Assembly: GCF_024172085.1 (NCBI RefSeq)
Contig: NZ_JAMZDZ010000001.1
Location: 3,658,001 to 3,722,000, forward strand
Source of the DNA: Hamadaea flava
GTDB lineage: Bacteria > Actinomycetota > Actinomycetes > Mycobacteriales > Micromonosporaceae
DNA: 64,000 nucleotides
Direction: 5' to 3'
Program-made: the position numbers and the translations under genes
The notes under the pieces: model-generated
Told to the model about the DNA's origin: nothing
Seen by the model: the letters and a program-made list of their open reading frames with translations, nothing else
Databases searched by the model: none
Part shown: positions 33,865 through 42,916 of the stretch, one piece after another
How the letters are laid out: each line of letters starts with the position of its first letter
Numbering within the stretch: the stretch's first letter is position 1

Positions 33865-34431
33865 TTACTCCTCAGTGCTCACGGTCAGGTTGCTCAGGGC
33901 CGCCCAGCGCGGGTCGACCTGCTCGTGGGTATGACCCTCGGGCAGTTCGTCCCAGTGCACCCCGCAGTCGGGGCACAATCCCGGGCAGTCTTGCTCGCAG
34001 AGCGGGTTGACCGGCAGTGCGAGCACCACCGCATCCCGCAGCGCCGGTTCCAGGTCGAACAGGTCGTCCTGAAGCCGGCCGATCTCGTCCTCGTCCGTCG
34101 TCTCGTCCGTCGCGGAGTCCGGGTACGCGTAAAGCTCCTGGATCCGCACGGTGATCTCGTCGGTGATCGGGCGCAGGCACCGGCCGCACTCGCCCTCCAG
34201 GGCACCGTGGGCGGTGCCGGAGACGAGCACGCCTTCGGAGACGGACTCCATCCTCAGATCGAGGGTGAGGTCGCCGCCTTCCGGCACGCCGATCAGTTCC
34301 AAGCCGAGGTCCGCCGGTGCGGGAACGACCAGTTTCAGGGCACGCATCGCCCCCGGGCGGCGCGGCAGCTCCCTCGCATCGAGGACAAGCGGCGCCCGGG
34401 CATCGAGGTGCTTCGGCTGATGATCACGCAT
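33865..34431 (-). CDS. DUF177/YceD family protein
   Basis: The 188-residue protein has the family's Cys-rich pieces GECGRCLRPIT and CEQDCPGLCPDCGVHWDE near the C-terminus. YceD/DUF177 proteins always precede rpmF and have been tied to 23S rRNA/50S maturation. The stop is 5 bp before rpmF. The ATG lacks a clear ribosome site. Confidence 0.92.
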   Translation of the reverse strand: MRDHQPKHLDARAPLVLDARELPRRPGAMRALKLVVPAPADLGLELIGVPEGGDLTLDLRMESVSEGVLVSGTAHGALEGECGRCLRPITDEITVRIQELYAYPDSATDETTDEDEIGRLQDDLFDLEPALRDAVVLALPVNPLCEQDCPGLCPDCGVHWDELPEGHTHEQVDPRWAALSNLTVSTEE

Positions 34432-34520
34432 AGTTAAGACTCCGGCCTAGGTGAGGCCGACGTAGAAGGTTACCTGGGCGGCCGGGTCGACGTCCAACTG
34501 GGGGTTGGACCTCACAGGGG

Positions 34521-35018
34521 TCAGAGGGACGGAAGCGGACGTTCGTCCTCACCGGGGACGAACTGCCCGATCTCGCGCAGCGCGTGCATCTTGTCCCGCC
34601 CGCGCTCGATCGACGCCAGCGCCCGGGTCAGGAACTGCTCGAAGTTGGCCAGGGCGGTGTCGACGTAGTCGTCGACCTCTTCCCGCAGGCGCTGCGCCTC
34701 GGCGCGGGCCTCGGAGATGATCCGGTTGCCCTCGTGCTCGGCCGAGACGGTGATCTCGTGCATCGCGACGAGCCGGTGATGCTCCCGCTCGCCCTCGTTG
34801 ATGATCCGGTCCGCCTCGCGCTGGCCGGCGTCCAGGATGTTGTCGCGTTCCTCCAGGAGCGCCGCTGCCTTACGCAGCTCGGCGGGAAGATCCGCGCGCA
34901 GCTCGTCGAGCACGCCGATCATCTCTCCGCGGTCGACCATGCAGTTGCGCGACATGGGCACCGACCGAGCGCTCTCCACCATGGCGATGATCTCATCGAT
35001 GCGGTCGAGCGGGTCCAC
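34521..35018 (-). CDS. DivIVA-like coiled-coil protein (Rv2927c type)
   Basis: The 165-residue protein has DPLDRIDEIIAMVESARSVP, a Cys in RNCMVDRGEMI, and a long helical coil rich in Glu/Arg/Ala to FEQFLTRALASIERGRDK. This matches the actinobacterial cell-division-initiation/F-ATPase-b-like family found between coaD and DUF177. I start at the GTG at 35018 because GAGGAG lies 7 nt upstream; the frame is open further. It lies in the same order as in mycobacteria and probably acts in polar growth or membrane organisation. Confidence 0.87.
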   Translation of the reverse strand: MDPLDRIDEIIAMVESARSVPMSRNCMVDRGEMIGVLDELRADLPAELRKAAALLEERDNILDAGQREADRIINEGEREHHRLVAMHEITVSAEHEGNRIISEARAEAQRLREEVDDYVDTALANFEQFLTRALASIERGRDKMHALREIGQFVPGEDERPLPSL

Positions 35019-35234
35019 CGAACACTCCTCGTTAGTTGCAGTCGTAGCTGATCCATCATGCGTCGTCTCCGCCATGGATGGGCCGACCGGACGTCCGGCC
35101 GCGTGTCGCACGAACGGCCGGGGCGTGTCGCGTCCCGTTTCGTCCGTGATGCACGGTTCAGCTGCTGAACCGGCCGCTACCGGGCCGGTGTTGGCCGAGG
35201 CGACCCGTCAAACCGGTCGCTGTCAAGCCGGTCG

Positions 35235-35717
35235 CTATTGGGCCGGTCGCAGTTTGGCGACGAGACGCTCCTCGACCGCCTTCGGGACGTATTGAGAGAC
35301 GTCCCCGCCGAGCTTGCAGACCTGCTTCACCAAGCTCGACGCGATGAACGAGTAGAGCGGGTTGGTCGGCATGAACAAGGTCTCGACGCCCGAGAGCCCG
35401 ATGTTCATCTGCGCCATCTGCAACTCGTAGTCGAAGTCGCTGACCGCCCGCAGTCCCTTGACCACGACCTGCGCGCCCTGCTCGTGGCAGAAGTCCACCA
35501 GCAGCCCGTGGAAGCCCACGATCCGCAGGTTGGGCGTACTCGCGGTCGCCTCCCGCAGCATCTCGATCCGCTCGTCCACGGTGAACACCGCCGACTTCGA
35601 CGCGTTGATCAGCACTCCGACGATGACCTCGTCGAAGAGCCGGGCCGACCGGACGATGATGTCCAGATGGCCTTTCGTCATCGGGTCGAACGAACCGGGA
35701 CAGACTGCACGCCTCAT
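35235..35717 (-). CDS. coaD: Phosphopantetheine adenylyltransferase
   Basis: CoaD makes dephospho-CoA. The 160-residue protein starts MRRAVCPGSFDPMTKGHLDI, with nucleotidyltransferase motif TKGH, then KGLRAVSDFDYELQMAQMN and SLVKQVCKLGGDVS. The ATG at 35717 overlaps the rsmD stop (ATGA), so the upstream extension of the frame is not used. The 216-bp gap after the DivIVA-like gene start holds degenerate CCGGTCGCT repeats (35161-35245) and no gene. Confidence 0.96.
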   Translation of the reverse strand: MRRAVCPGSFDPMTKGHLDIIVRSARLFDEVIVGVLINASKSAVFTVDERIEMLREATASTPNLRIVGFHGLLVDFCHEQGAQVVVKGLRAVSDFDYELQMAQMNIGLSGVETLFMPTNPLYSFIASSLVKQVCKLGGDVSQYVPKAVEERLVAKLRPAQ

Positions 35718-36319
35718 TGCGCTATTCCTTCTGCTGCCGCGTTTACCCCTCGGTCGGCGCGACCGTACCAAAGAGTCGTCTCACCGTAACGGCGTGACCG
35801 CTCTCCGGTGATGTGATGCACCCACGGCGGCTCCGGCGACCGCCGGGCGCGCTCGATGACGATCAGGGCGTCGTCGGCCAGCCAGCCCTGCCCGGCCAGC
35901 CCGTCGAGGACCGTCTTCAGCTCGTCCTCCCCGATCGCGTACGGGGGATCGGCGAAGACGACGTCGAAGGGACCGCCCGGCGGCGGCGCCGCGACGGCCG
36001 CGCTCACCTTCACCGTGAGCAGCTCGGCCGCCGACCCGACAGTCAGGGCGGTGAGGTTCGCCCGGATCACCCGGGCCGCCTTCGGATCCGACTCGACCAG
36101 CAACGCGTACGCGGCTCCGCGGGACAACGCCTCCAGGCCGATCGCGCCGGATCCGGCGTACAGGTCGGCGAACCGCAGTCCTTCCAGGTCACCGCCGTGC
36201 TCACTGGTCAGGGAGGAGAACAGCGCCTCGCGTACGCGGTCGGCGGTCGGCCGGGTGTTCGGTCCGGCCAGAGTGGTCAGCCGCCGTCCGCCATAGATCC
36301 CCGCCACGATTCTGGTCAC
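35714..36319 (-). CDS. rsmD: 16S rRNA (guanine966-N2)-methyltransferase
   Basis: The 201-residue protein has SAM motif I FADLYAGSGAIGLEALSRGA, VESDPKAARVIRANL and catalytic FADPPY. The N-terminal RIVAGIYGGRRL is typical of RsmD. GTG start with TAGCGT ending 5 nt upstream, probably near-leaderless. It forms a two-gene unit with coaD. Confidence 0.94.
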   Translation of the reverse strand: MTRIVAGIYGGRRLTTLAGPNTRPTADRVREALFSSLTSEHGGDLEGLRFADLYAGSGAIGLEALSRGAAYALLVESDPKAARVIRANLTALTVGSAAELLTVKVSAAVAAPPPGGPFDVVFADPPYAIGEDELKTVLDGLAGQGWLADDALIVIERARRSPEPPWVHHITGERSRRYGETTLWYGRADRGVNAAAEGIAQ

Positions 36320-36454
36320 CCTCTGACGCTACGCGATGGCCGAAAGTAGGAGATGACGTAACGGCGTGATGTCGATATTGTTGGCCGACTTTTGTCGTGG
36401 ATCTCCGGCGCTGGCACCCATTCGGGGAGGCCGTGCCCAACCCCTGGAGAACGA

Positions 36455-38056
36455 ATGACCCCCCACACCTCCGTCCGGCGTGCCCTCGTGGCCGTGGCGG
36501 GCGTGGCCTTCGCGCTGCTCGGCGCGGGCCAGGCGCTCGCCTCTGGCCCGGTGCAGACCGGCGACGACCACCACAAGAACCAATTCGTCCTCGAAGGATC
36601 CGCCGCGCAGTGCGACACCGGCACGGGCAAATGGCGGGTCACCTGGACCCTCACGAACAAGTGGAACCGGGACGCGACCATCACCGAGGTCCAGTCGGAG
36701 CCGACCGGCGACGTGACGGCCGGCGACCCCGCTGTGCCGCTCGCGGGCGCGGTCGTCCCGCAGAAGGACCGCAACGCCAACGGCCGGCTGACCGCGACGC
36801 AGCTCGTCGCCGGCGACGCGAAGTCGGCGAAGCTCTCCTTCACCGTGGTCTGGTCCAAGGAGCACGGCAAGCCGAACGACGGTGTGACTGACAAGATCGG
36901 CGAGACCGTCCGGCTGAAGGGCGAGTGCAAGCCGACCGAGCAGTGCGTCAAGGCGGACGCCGCCAAGTACACGCACACCTTCGAAGTCACCGGCTCCACC
37001 GCGAGCTCGACCATCAAGCTCGCCGGCGAGCTGCCGCTGTGCGCCGGCCAGTCGCAGTCCTTCCTGCTGGTCTCGTACTACGCCCCGTCCTCCTCGGCGA
37101 CCTGGCCGCAGTACAAGTACGACTCGGTCGTGGGCGTCATCGACGCCGAGCACCCGACCGCCGACCTGAAGGTCAACGTTCCGGCCTGTTACACGCAGGT
37201 CGACCTGGTCTGGGGCGACAAGCTCATCAACCCGATGGTGGCTGACGGCGAGCGGTACAACAACCGCAAGCTCGGCTCGTCCGGCGCGCCCGGCAACCGG
37301 TCGAAGGGCCCGCAGGCCTGGTTCAACGGCGGTTCGAGGGCCTGTGTCACCCCCGAGGCGACCATGGTCTCGGCCTGTGACGGCACGGTGACCGTCCACC
37401 TCGCCAACTCCGGCAAGGACGCCAAGTACGACGCGCCGTTCAAGGTCGTCGCCGGCCTCGACGGCTCGTTCGTCAAGGAGGTCACGGTCCAGCCGGGCAA
37501 GTCCGTCGACGTCGTCGTGCCCGCGGACAAGTCCGGGAAGATCTCCGTCAGCTCCGGCAAGGACTTCGTCGCCGAGGGCATGTGGCAGCCCGGCCACTGC
37601 ACCCCGCCGACCGTGTCCAGCGAGTCCACCTGCGACAAGTTCACCGTTTCGGTGAGCAACCCGGAGGGCGACCTCGCCGCCGACGCCGTCGTCACCTACG
37701 GCTCGGAGAGCAAGAAGCTCACGGTCGAGCCCGGCAAGACGGAGACGGTCACGTTCACCCCCGGTGACGCGACCGAGGCCACGGTGAGCTTCCCCGACTT
37801 CGACAAGGAAGTCACCGTCACCTACGTGAAGCCGACCGAGTGCGCCGGCGGTACGCCGTCGCCGTCCCCGTCGGCCAGCTCGCCGGGCGTACCGGGGTCG
37901 ACGACCCCGTCGCCGAGCACCTCGACCTCGACCCCGGGCCTGCCGGTCACGGGTGTCCAGGTCGGCCTGATCGCCGGAGTCGCGGCGCTGCTGCTGGGCG
38001 GCGGCGCGGTGCTCCTGATGATGGCGCGCCGGCGGAAGCTGACCGAGATCGAGTAA
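36455..38056 (+). CDS. LPXTG-type surface protein with tandem Cys-rich beta modules
   Basis: The 533-residue protein has a signal peptide (AVAGVAFALLGAGQALA), a large ectodomain, and a C-terminal Ser/Pro/Thr linker followed by LPVTG, a hydrophobic helix and RRRKLTE. This is a sortase cell-wall sorting signal. Two related C-terminal modules of about 80 residues start VSACDGTVTVHL and ESTCDKFTVSV and end in PGK-containing strands. No sortase gene is in the window. The ATG has GGAGA 5 nt upstream; the frame extends further but without support. It is a single gene with its own terminator, divergent from rsmD. Confidence 0.87.
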   Translation: MTPHTSVRRALVAVAGVAFALLGAGQALASGPVQTGDDHHKNQFVLEGSAAQCDTGTGKWRVTWTLTNKWNRDATITEVQSEPTGDVTAGDPAVPLAGAVVPQKDRNANGRLTATQLVAGDAKSAKLSFTVVWSKEHGKPNDGVTDKIGETVRLKGECKPTEQCVKADAAKYTHTFEVTGSTASSTIKLAGELPLCAGQSQSFLLVSYYAPSSSATWPQYKYDSVVGVIDAEHPTADLKVNVPACYTQVDLVWGDKLINPMVADGERYNNRKLGSSGAPGNRSKGPQAWFNGGSRACVTPEATMVSACDGTVTVHLANSGKDAKYDAPFKVVAGLDGSFVKEVTVQPGKSVDVVVPADKSGKISVSSGKDFVAEGMWQPGHCTPPTVSSESTCDKFTVSVSNPEGDLAADAVVTYGSESKKLTVEPGKTETVTFTPGDATEATVSFPDFDKEVTVTYVKPTECAGGTPSPSPSASSPGVPGSTTPSPSTSTSTPGLPVTGVQVGLIAGVAALLLGGGAVLLMMARRRKLTEIE

Positions 38057-38070
38057 CCCGCTCTACGACT

Positions 38071-38106
38071 GAAGGCGCCGCGATCCCGAGGGGACGCGGC
38101 GCCTTC
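38071..38106 (+). terminator. Terminator after the LPVTG protein gene
   Basis: A perfect 12-bp hairpin (GAAGGCGCCGCG / CGCGGCGCCTTC) with a 12-nt loop lies 14 bp past the stop. It separates the gene from convergent recG and may serve both. Confidence 0.85.
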
Positions 38107-38128
38107 GGCGTATCCGAGGCTCGGCGGC

Positions 38129-40345
38129 TCACCCTTTTTCGAGGTACTCCGCCCGGTCGTCCGAGACAAGAGCGGCGATCGAGGCCGCCAGCTGGGGATG
38201 CTTGGCCAGCTCGGGATCGCCCGTCAGTAACTGCTCGGCCGTCGCCCGAGCGTCGCCGATCATGTCGGCGTCCCGCAACAACGACAGGACCTTCAGATGC
38301 GAACGGCGACCGGACTGGGCCGCACCCAGCACGTCGCCCTCACGCCGCTGCTCCAGGTCGATCTCGGCCAGCCGGAAACCGTCGGTGGTGGACGCCACGG
38401 CGTCGAGCCGTTCCCGCGCCGGGCTGCCCTCGATCGCCTCGGTCACCAGCAGGCACAGGCCGGGCGCCGACCCCCGGCCGACCCGGCCGCGCAGCTGATG
38501 CAGCTGGGAGACGCCGAACCGGTCGGCGTCGAGGATCACCATCATGGTGGCGTTGGGCACGTCGACGCCGACCTCGATGACGGTGGTCGCGATCAGCACG
38601 TCGAGGTCGCCCGCCGAGAACGCGCGCATCACCGCGTCCTTCTCGTCCGAGGCCAGCCGCCCGTGCAGCACACCGATCCGCAGGCCCTTCAGCGGTCCCT
38701 CGGCCAGCAGCGGAGCCACCTCGGTGACGGCGATCGGGGGGCGGCGGCCGTCGTCCTCCGCGCCCGTCGGCTCGGCGTCCTCCTCTGCGGCCGACTCCCC
38801 GATCCGCGGGCACACCACGTACGCCTGATGCCCCTTGCCGACCTCTTCGACCATCCGCCGCCAAGCCCGATCGAGGTACGCGGGCTTCTCCGCGGCGGGC
38901 ACCACATGCGACGCGATCGGCGACCGGCCGCCCGGCAGCTGGGCCAGCGTCGAGACCTCCAGATCGCCGAAGACCGTCATCGCGACCGTCCGCGGAATCG
39001 GAGTGGCCGTCATGACGAGCACATGCGGCGGCTGCCCGGCCTTGGCGCGCAACGCGTCCCGCTGCTCGACGCCGAACCGGTGCTGTTCGTCGACCACGAC
39101 CAGACCGAGGTCGGCGAAGTCGATGCCGTCGTAGAGCAACGCGTGCGTCCCCACGACCAGACTGGCCCGGCCGTCGGCGATCTCGGCCAGCGCCTGCCGC
39201 CGGGCGGCGGCGGGCAGCGAGCCGGTCACCAGGACGATCCGGGTCCCGTCCAGGTCGCCGTCGAGTTCCCCGGCCCGGCCCAGCGGACCGAGCAGCTTGT
39301 GCATCGACCGGTGATGCTGCGAGGCCAGCACTTCGGTCGGGGCGAGCAGGACGGCTTGGCCGCCCGCGTCGACGACCTGCAACATGGCCCGCAACGCCAC
39401 CATCGTCTTGCCCGCGCCGACCTCGCCCTGCAACAGGCGGTGCATCGGATGGGCCGCCGAGATCCCTTCCGACAGCTCCTCGCCGACCGTCTGCTGCCCT
39501 TCGGTCAGGGTGAACGGCAACTGGGCGTCGAACCGCTCCAGGAGACCGCCTGACCGGGGCGGACGGGGCACTGCGGGCGACTGCTCGGCGCGTACGCGTC
39601 GTTGCACCAGCGTCAGCTGGACGGCGAACGCCTCGTCCCAAGCCAGTCGCTTCTTCGCCGTCGCCAGCGAACCCTGCGACTCGGGGCGGTGGATCTGCCG
39701 GAGCGCGGTCGGCAGGTCGACGAGTCTGCGCTCGGCCCGGATCTCGCTCGGCATCGGATCCTCGGTCAGCCGCACCGTGTCCAGCACGACGCGTACGCAC
39801 TTGGCGATGACCCAGGTCGGCAACGCCTTCGCCGCCGGGTAGATCGGGATGAACGCCCCGGCGAACTCCTCCACCTCGGCCTCGGCCGCCAACGCGACCT
39901 CACCGGGATCGGCCCCGTCGTCACCGAGCAGCACGTATTCGGGATGGGCGAGCTGGCGCTCCCCCCGGAACTCACCGACCTTGCCGGCGAACAAACCCCA
40001 CCGGCCTGGACGCAGATCCTTCTCCCGCCAGGCCTGGTTGAAGAAGGCCAGCTTGATCCGGCCGCCCGCGTCGTCGCCGACCACCACATCGAGGATGTTG
40101 CCCCGGCGGTCGCGCATCCGGCGCTGGTTGGTCGTCAGCACCTGGCCGAGGATGGTCACCTCCTCGCCGACCTCCAGCGATCGGATCGCGGTGTGCTCGC
40201 CGCGCTGGTCGTATCGCCGGGGCAGGTGGTAGAGCAGGTCGCCCGCGGTCTCCAGCCCGAGATGGCTGGACAGGGCCTTGGCCGTCTTCTCCCCCACCAG
40301 CTTCTTCAGGGGCGTCGCCAGCTCGGGCGCGGTCACCGTGGTCAT
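38129..40345 (-). CDS. recG: ATP-dependent DNA helicase RecG
   Basis: RecG remodels stalled forks and Holliday junctions. The 738-residue protein has a wedge/OB domain at the N-terminus (YHLPRRYDQRGEHT), Walker A GEVGAGKT, DEQH box VVDEQHRFGV, MTATPIPRT, and QLRGRVGRG in the C-terminal helicase lobe. An acidic insertion (AAEEDAEPTGAEDDG) in lobe 2 is unusual. I prefer the ATG at 40345, with AAGGA upstream. It follows the fakA-like gene by 39 bp. Confidence 0.96.
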   Translation of the reverse strand: MTTVTAPELATPLKKLVGEKTAKALSSHLGLETAGDLLYHLPRRYDQRGEHTAIRSLEVGEEVTILGQVLTTNQRRMRDRRGNILDVVVGDDAGGRIKLAFFNQAWREKDLRPGRWGLFAGKVGEFRGERQLAHPEYVLLGDDGADPGEVALAAEAEVEEFAGAFIPIYPAAKALPTWVIAKCVRVVLDTVRLTEDPMPSEIRAERRLVDLPTALRQIHRPESQGSLATAKKRLAWDEAFAVQLTLVQRRVRAEQSPAVPRPPRSGGLLERFDAQLPFTLTEGQQTVGEELSEGISAAHPMHRLLQGEVGAGKTMVALRAMLQVVDAGGQAVLLAPTEVLASQHHRSMHKLLGPLGRAGELDGDLDGTRIVLVTGSLPAAARRQALAEIADGRASLVVGTHALLYDGIDFADLGLVVVDEQHRFGVEQRDALRAKAGQPPHVLVMTATPIPRTVAMTVFGDLEVSTLAQLPGGRSPIASHVVPAAEKPAYLDRAWRRMVEEVGKGHQAYVVCPRIGESAAEEDAEPTGAEDDGRRPPIAVTEVAPLLAEGPLKGLRIGVLHGRLASDEKDAVMRAFSAGDLDVLIATTVIEVGVDVPNATMMVILDADRFGVSQLHQLRGRVGRGSAPGLCLLVTEAIEGSPARERLDAVASTTDGFRLAEIDLEQRREGDVLGAAQSGRRSHLKVLSLLRDADMIGDARATAEQLLTGDPELAKHPQLAASIAALVSDDRAEYLEKG

Positions 40346-40384
40346 GCGATCACCATCCTTCGGCGGGCGCACAGGTGCGGCGGG

Positions 40385-41974
40385 TCATTCGACGCCCACG
40401 ATCAGCGGGTAGTGCGGCTGCCCGCCGGACAGGCATTGGACCTCGGCGAACGGCCAGGCCGTCGCGAGGTGGCCGACGAGCGCCGCCGCCAGCTCGTCGG
40501 GCGCGTCCGCTCCGATCAGGAGCGTGACCAGTTCGCCGCCGCCGCCCAGCAACCGGTCCAGCAGATCCCGGCAAACCTGCCCGAGATCGGTGCCGATCAG
40601 GTGCACCTCACCCTCGACGAGCGCGATCACGTCACCCGGGCGGCATGGCCCGGCCACTGTCAACGCTTCCCGCGCGGCCCGGGTGACCTGGGCGTAGCGA
40701 CACTTGCCGGCGGCCTCCGCCATGGCGATGACGTCGTCCTCGAACCGGCGGCCGGAGTCGCGCACGGCCAGCGCCGCGATCGCCTGCACCGGCGACTTCG
40801 TCGGCACCACCCGGACCTTGATGCCCTCGTGGTACGCCTCCCCGGCGGCCACCGTCGCGACGGCCTGCGTATCGGGGTCGTTGGGCAGCACCACCACCCG
40901 GCCGGCCGCCGCCCGGCGGATCGCCGCCAGCAGCTCGGCCGGGGACGGCTTGGCGCCCACCGTCACCGTCTGCTCGGCCTGGAAGAGGTCCTCGAGCCCG
41001 TCGCCGGCCGCTACCACGACGACTCCGCGCGCCTCCGGGTCCAGACACTGCCGCCCGGCGACCTGCTTCGTGAGGTCGGTCACGCCGATCTGATAGGGCC
41101 GGCCCGCCCGGACGCCCGCCTCGATGGCCGCGCCGACGTCGGCCACATGCACGTGCACCCGCCAGGTGTCCGGACCGCCGACCACGACGAGGGAGTCGCC
41201 GAGCCGGTCGAGTGTGCCCCGCAACCGCTCCACCGCCGGCTCCGGCGCGTCGAGCAGGTATTGCACCTCGTAACCGAACTGGCCGACCGCTTCCTCGGTC
41301 GCGGCCGTCGCCGAGTTGATCGCCGCCGCGCCGGTGACCTCGGGCAGGTGGCTCTCCTCGCCGGTGACCTCGCCCCGCAAGGCGTCCAGGATCACGACCA
41401 GGCCGCGACCGCCCGCGTCGACCACGCCCGCCGCGGCGAGCGCGGGAAGTTGCTCGGTCGTCTGCGCCAACGCCCGGACCGCCTTGCCGAGCGCCGCGCC
41501 GACGACGTCGGCGAGCGACCCGGCCCGCAGCGCGACGTCGCGCGCCGCCTGAGCCGCCGCGTCGGCGACGCTGAGGATGGTGCCCTCCACCGGGCGGGCG
41601 ACCGCGGCCCGCGCCGCCTTCGCGCCCTCACCGAGCCCGGCCGCGACCGCGCCCGGCGAACCGTCGGCGATCAGGTCGGCGATCCCTCGCAGAAGCTGCG
41701 CCAAGATGACTCCGGAGTTGCCCCGGGCTCCCATCAGCGCGCCGCGCGCCAGCAGCCCGGCGGCCTCCGACGTCGGGGCCGAAGCCGTCTCGTCGGAGTG
41801 CACCGCCAGCTCGTCCCGGGCGGCGACCATCGTCAGGTGCATGTTCGTCCCGGTGTCGCCGTCCGGCACCGGATAGACGTTGAGCTGGTCGATCTCCGCC
41901 CGATGACGGCCGAGCGCGGTCACCGCCCGCTCGGCGAAGCGCCGCACCGCCGCCGCGTCCAAAACCTCCAGCAC
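40385..41974 (-). CDS. DAK2/FakA-like kinase-domain protein
   Basis: The 529-residue protein has the DhaL (DAK2) domain with QLNVYPVPDGDTGTNM and GARGNSGVILAQLLRG, followed by a DegV/FakA middle and C-terminal region. FakA phosphorylates FakB-bound fatty acids, and the actinobacterial YloV-like protein always precedes recG. The start GTG at 41974 is fixed by TAGGCT ending 7 nt upstream. Fatty-acid kinase function is likely but not shown. Confidence 0.87.
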   Translation of the reverse strand: MLEVLDAAAVRRFAERAVTALGRHRAEIDQLNVYPVPDGDTGTNMHLTMVAARDELAVHSDETASAPTSEAAGLLARGALMGARGNSGVILAQLLRGIADLIADGSPGAVAAGLGEGAKAARAAVARPVEGTILSVADAAAQAARDVALRAGSLADVVGAALGKAVRALAQTTEQLPALAAAGVVDAGGRGLVVILDALRGEVTGEESHLPEVTGAAAINSATAATEEAVGQFGYEVQYLLDAPEPAVERLRGTLDRLGDSLVVVGGPDTWRVHVHVADVGAAIEAGVRAGRPYQIGVTDLTKQVAGRQCLDPEARGVVVVAAGDGLEDLFQAEQTVTVGAKPSPAELLAAIRRAAAGRVVVLPNDPDTQAVATVAAGEAYHEGIKVRVVPTKSPVQAIAALAVRDSGRRFEDDVIAMAEAAGKCRYAQVTRAAREALTVAGPCRPGDVIALVEGEVHLIGTDLGQVCRDLLDRLLGGGGELVTLLIGADAPDELAAALVGHLATAWPFAEVQCLSGGQPHYPLIVGVE

Positions 41975-41981
41975 GACGCCC

Positions 41982-41987
41982 AGCCTA
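41982..41987 (-). promoter_or_regulatory. -10 element (TAGGCT) for the fakA-like gene
   Basis: TAGGCT on the minus strand, then 7 nt, then GTG. It selects the GTG at 41974 over upstream in-frame codons. Confidence 0.55.
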
Positions 41988-42169
41988 GTCGTGACTCCCG
42001 ACACCCACCCGGCTGCGCGCCCGGCGCACTACGCTAAGCTCTCCCGGTTGCCGGGCGGCCCGATTGGGTGTGTCCGGGTCCGGTCAGGTATCCTGGCCAG
42101 GTTGCCCGCTGACGCGGGTCCAGATCCGTCCCCGCTCACTGCGGGGTTTATCCACCTCAGGAGTATCCC

Positions 42170-42361
42170 GTGGCAAGCGTGTGCGACGTCTGTGGCAAGG
42201 GGCCGGGCTTCGGCCACAACGTGTCCCACTCGCACCGGCGGACCAACCGTCGTTGGAACCCCAACATCCAGACGGTTCGCACCCCGGCCGGTGGCGGGAC
42301 GACCCGCAAGGTCAACGCGTGCACCTCGTGCATCAAGGCCGGCAAGGTCGTCCGGGGCTGA
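42170..42361 (+). CDS. rpmB: 50S ribosomal protein L28 (zinc-binding form)
   Basis: The 63-residue protein starts [20 protein letters not shown] and has CxxC...CTSC for zinc, with [17 protein letters not shown] start, AGGAG 7 nt upstream. The 165-bp upstream gap holds the divergent promoters (TATCCT near 42088 is a candidate -10). A terminator follows. Confidence 0.96.
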   Translation: MASVCDVCGKGPGFGHNVSHSHRRTNRRWNPNIQTVRTPAGGGTTRKVNACTSCIKAGKVVRG

Positions 42362-42380
42362 TTCCAGCCTGAGCTTCGGC

Positions 42381-42411
42381 AAAGGCCGCTCGTCGTCGAC
42401 GGGCGGCCTTT
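42381..42411. terminator. Terminator between convergent rpmB and the GNAT gene
   Basis: A hairpin AAAGGCCGC / GCGGCCTTT-type, with the loop near TCGTCGTCGACG, starts 20 bp past rpmB. A-rich left and T-rich right ends make it suitable for both directions. Confidence 0.8.
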
Positions 42412-42436
42412 CCGCGTACCCGGGAACCGGTGGTGG

Positions 42437-42901
42437 TCAGAGGTCGCGGGCCATGCTGACCACGCCGGACTCGTCCTTGTAGAAGCCGTAGTGCTCGGTG
42501 TCGGCGTACCCGAGCTTGGCGTAGAGCGCGATCGCCTCGGGCTGCCGGTCGCCCGTCTCCAGGATCATCCGCTTCCGGCCATGCTCGCGGGCGTTCTCCT
42601 CGACCGCCGCCACCAGCGCGCTCGCCACGCCCCGGTTCCGCGCCGCGGGCGCGCAGTAGAGCCGCTTCAGCTCGGCGATCTCCTCGCTCTCGCCGTGACT
42701 GCGCCAGCCCGCGCACCCGACGGCCTCCCCCGACAGGTACGCGACCAGGAAACCGCCGTCGGGCGGATCGAACTCCATAGCCTCCACCGGCGCGCCGTCG
42801 CTGGAGCCGTAACGCTCCTCCTGATCGGCGTAGATCGCCTGGACGAGACGCTGGGCGACGGGCGAGCCGTAGCGAACGGGACGAATCTGAAGATCACTCA
42901 C
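42437..42901 (-). CDS. GNAT-family N-acetyltransferase
   Basis: The 154-residue protein has the acetyl-CoA loop in RLYCAPAARNRGVASALV and GNAT strand/helix ILETGDRQPEAIALYAKLGY. Substrate unknown. GTG start with TACTCT ending 7 nt upstream, so it is a separate leaderless unit 15 bp downstream of the thiL stop. Confidence 0.9.
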   Translation of the reverse strand: MSDLQIRPVRYGSPVAQRLVQAIYADQEERYGSSDGAPVEAMEFDPPDGGFLVAYLSGEAVGCAGWRSHGESEEIAELKRLYCAPAARNRGVASALVAAVEENAREHGRKRMILETGDRQPEAIALYAKLGYADTEHYGFYKDESGVVSMARDL

Positions 42902-42908
42902 GAGCGTG

Positions 42909-42914
42909 AGAGTA
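42909..42914 (-). promoter_or_regulatory. -10 element (TACTCT) for the GNAT gene
   Basis: TACTCT on the minus strand, 7 nt before the GTG; it lies in the 15-bp gap after thiL. Confidence 0.5.
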
Positions 42915-42916
42915 GA

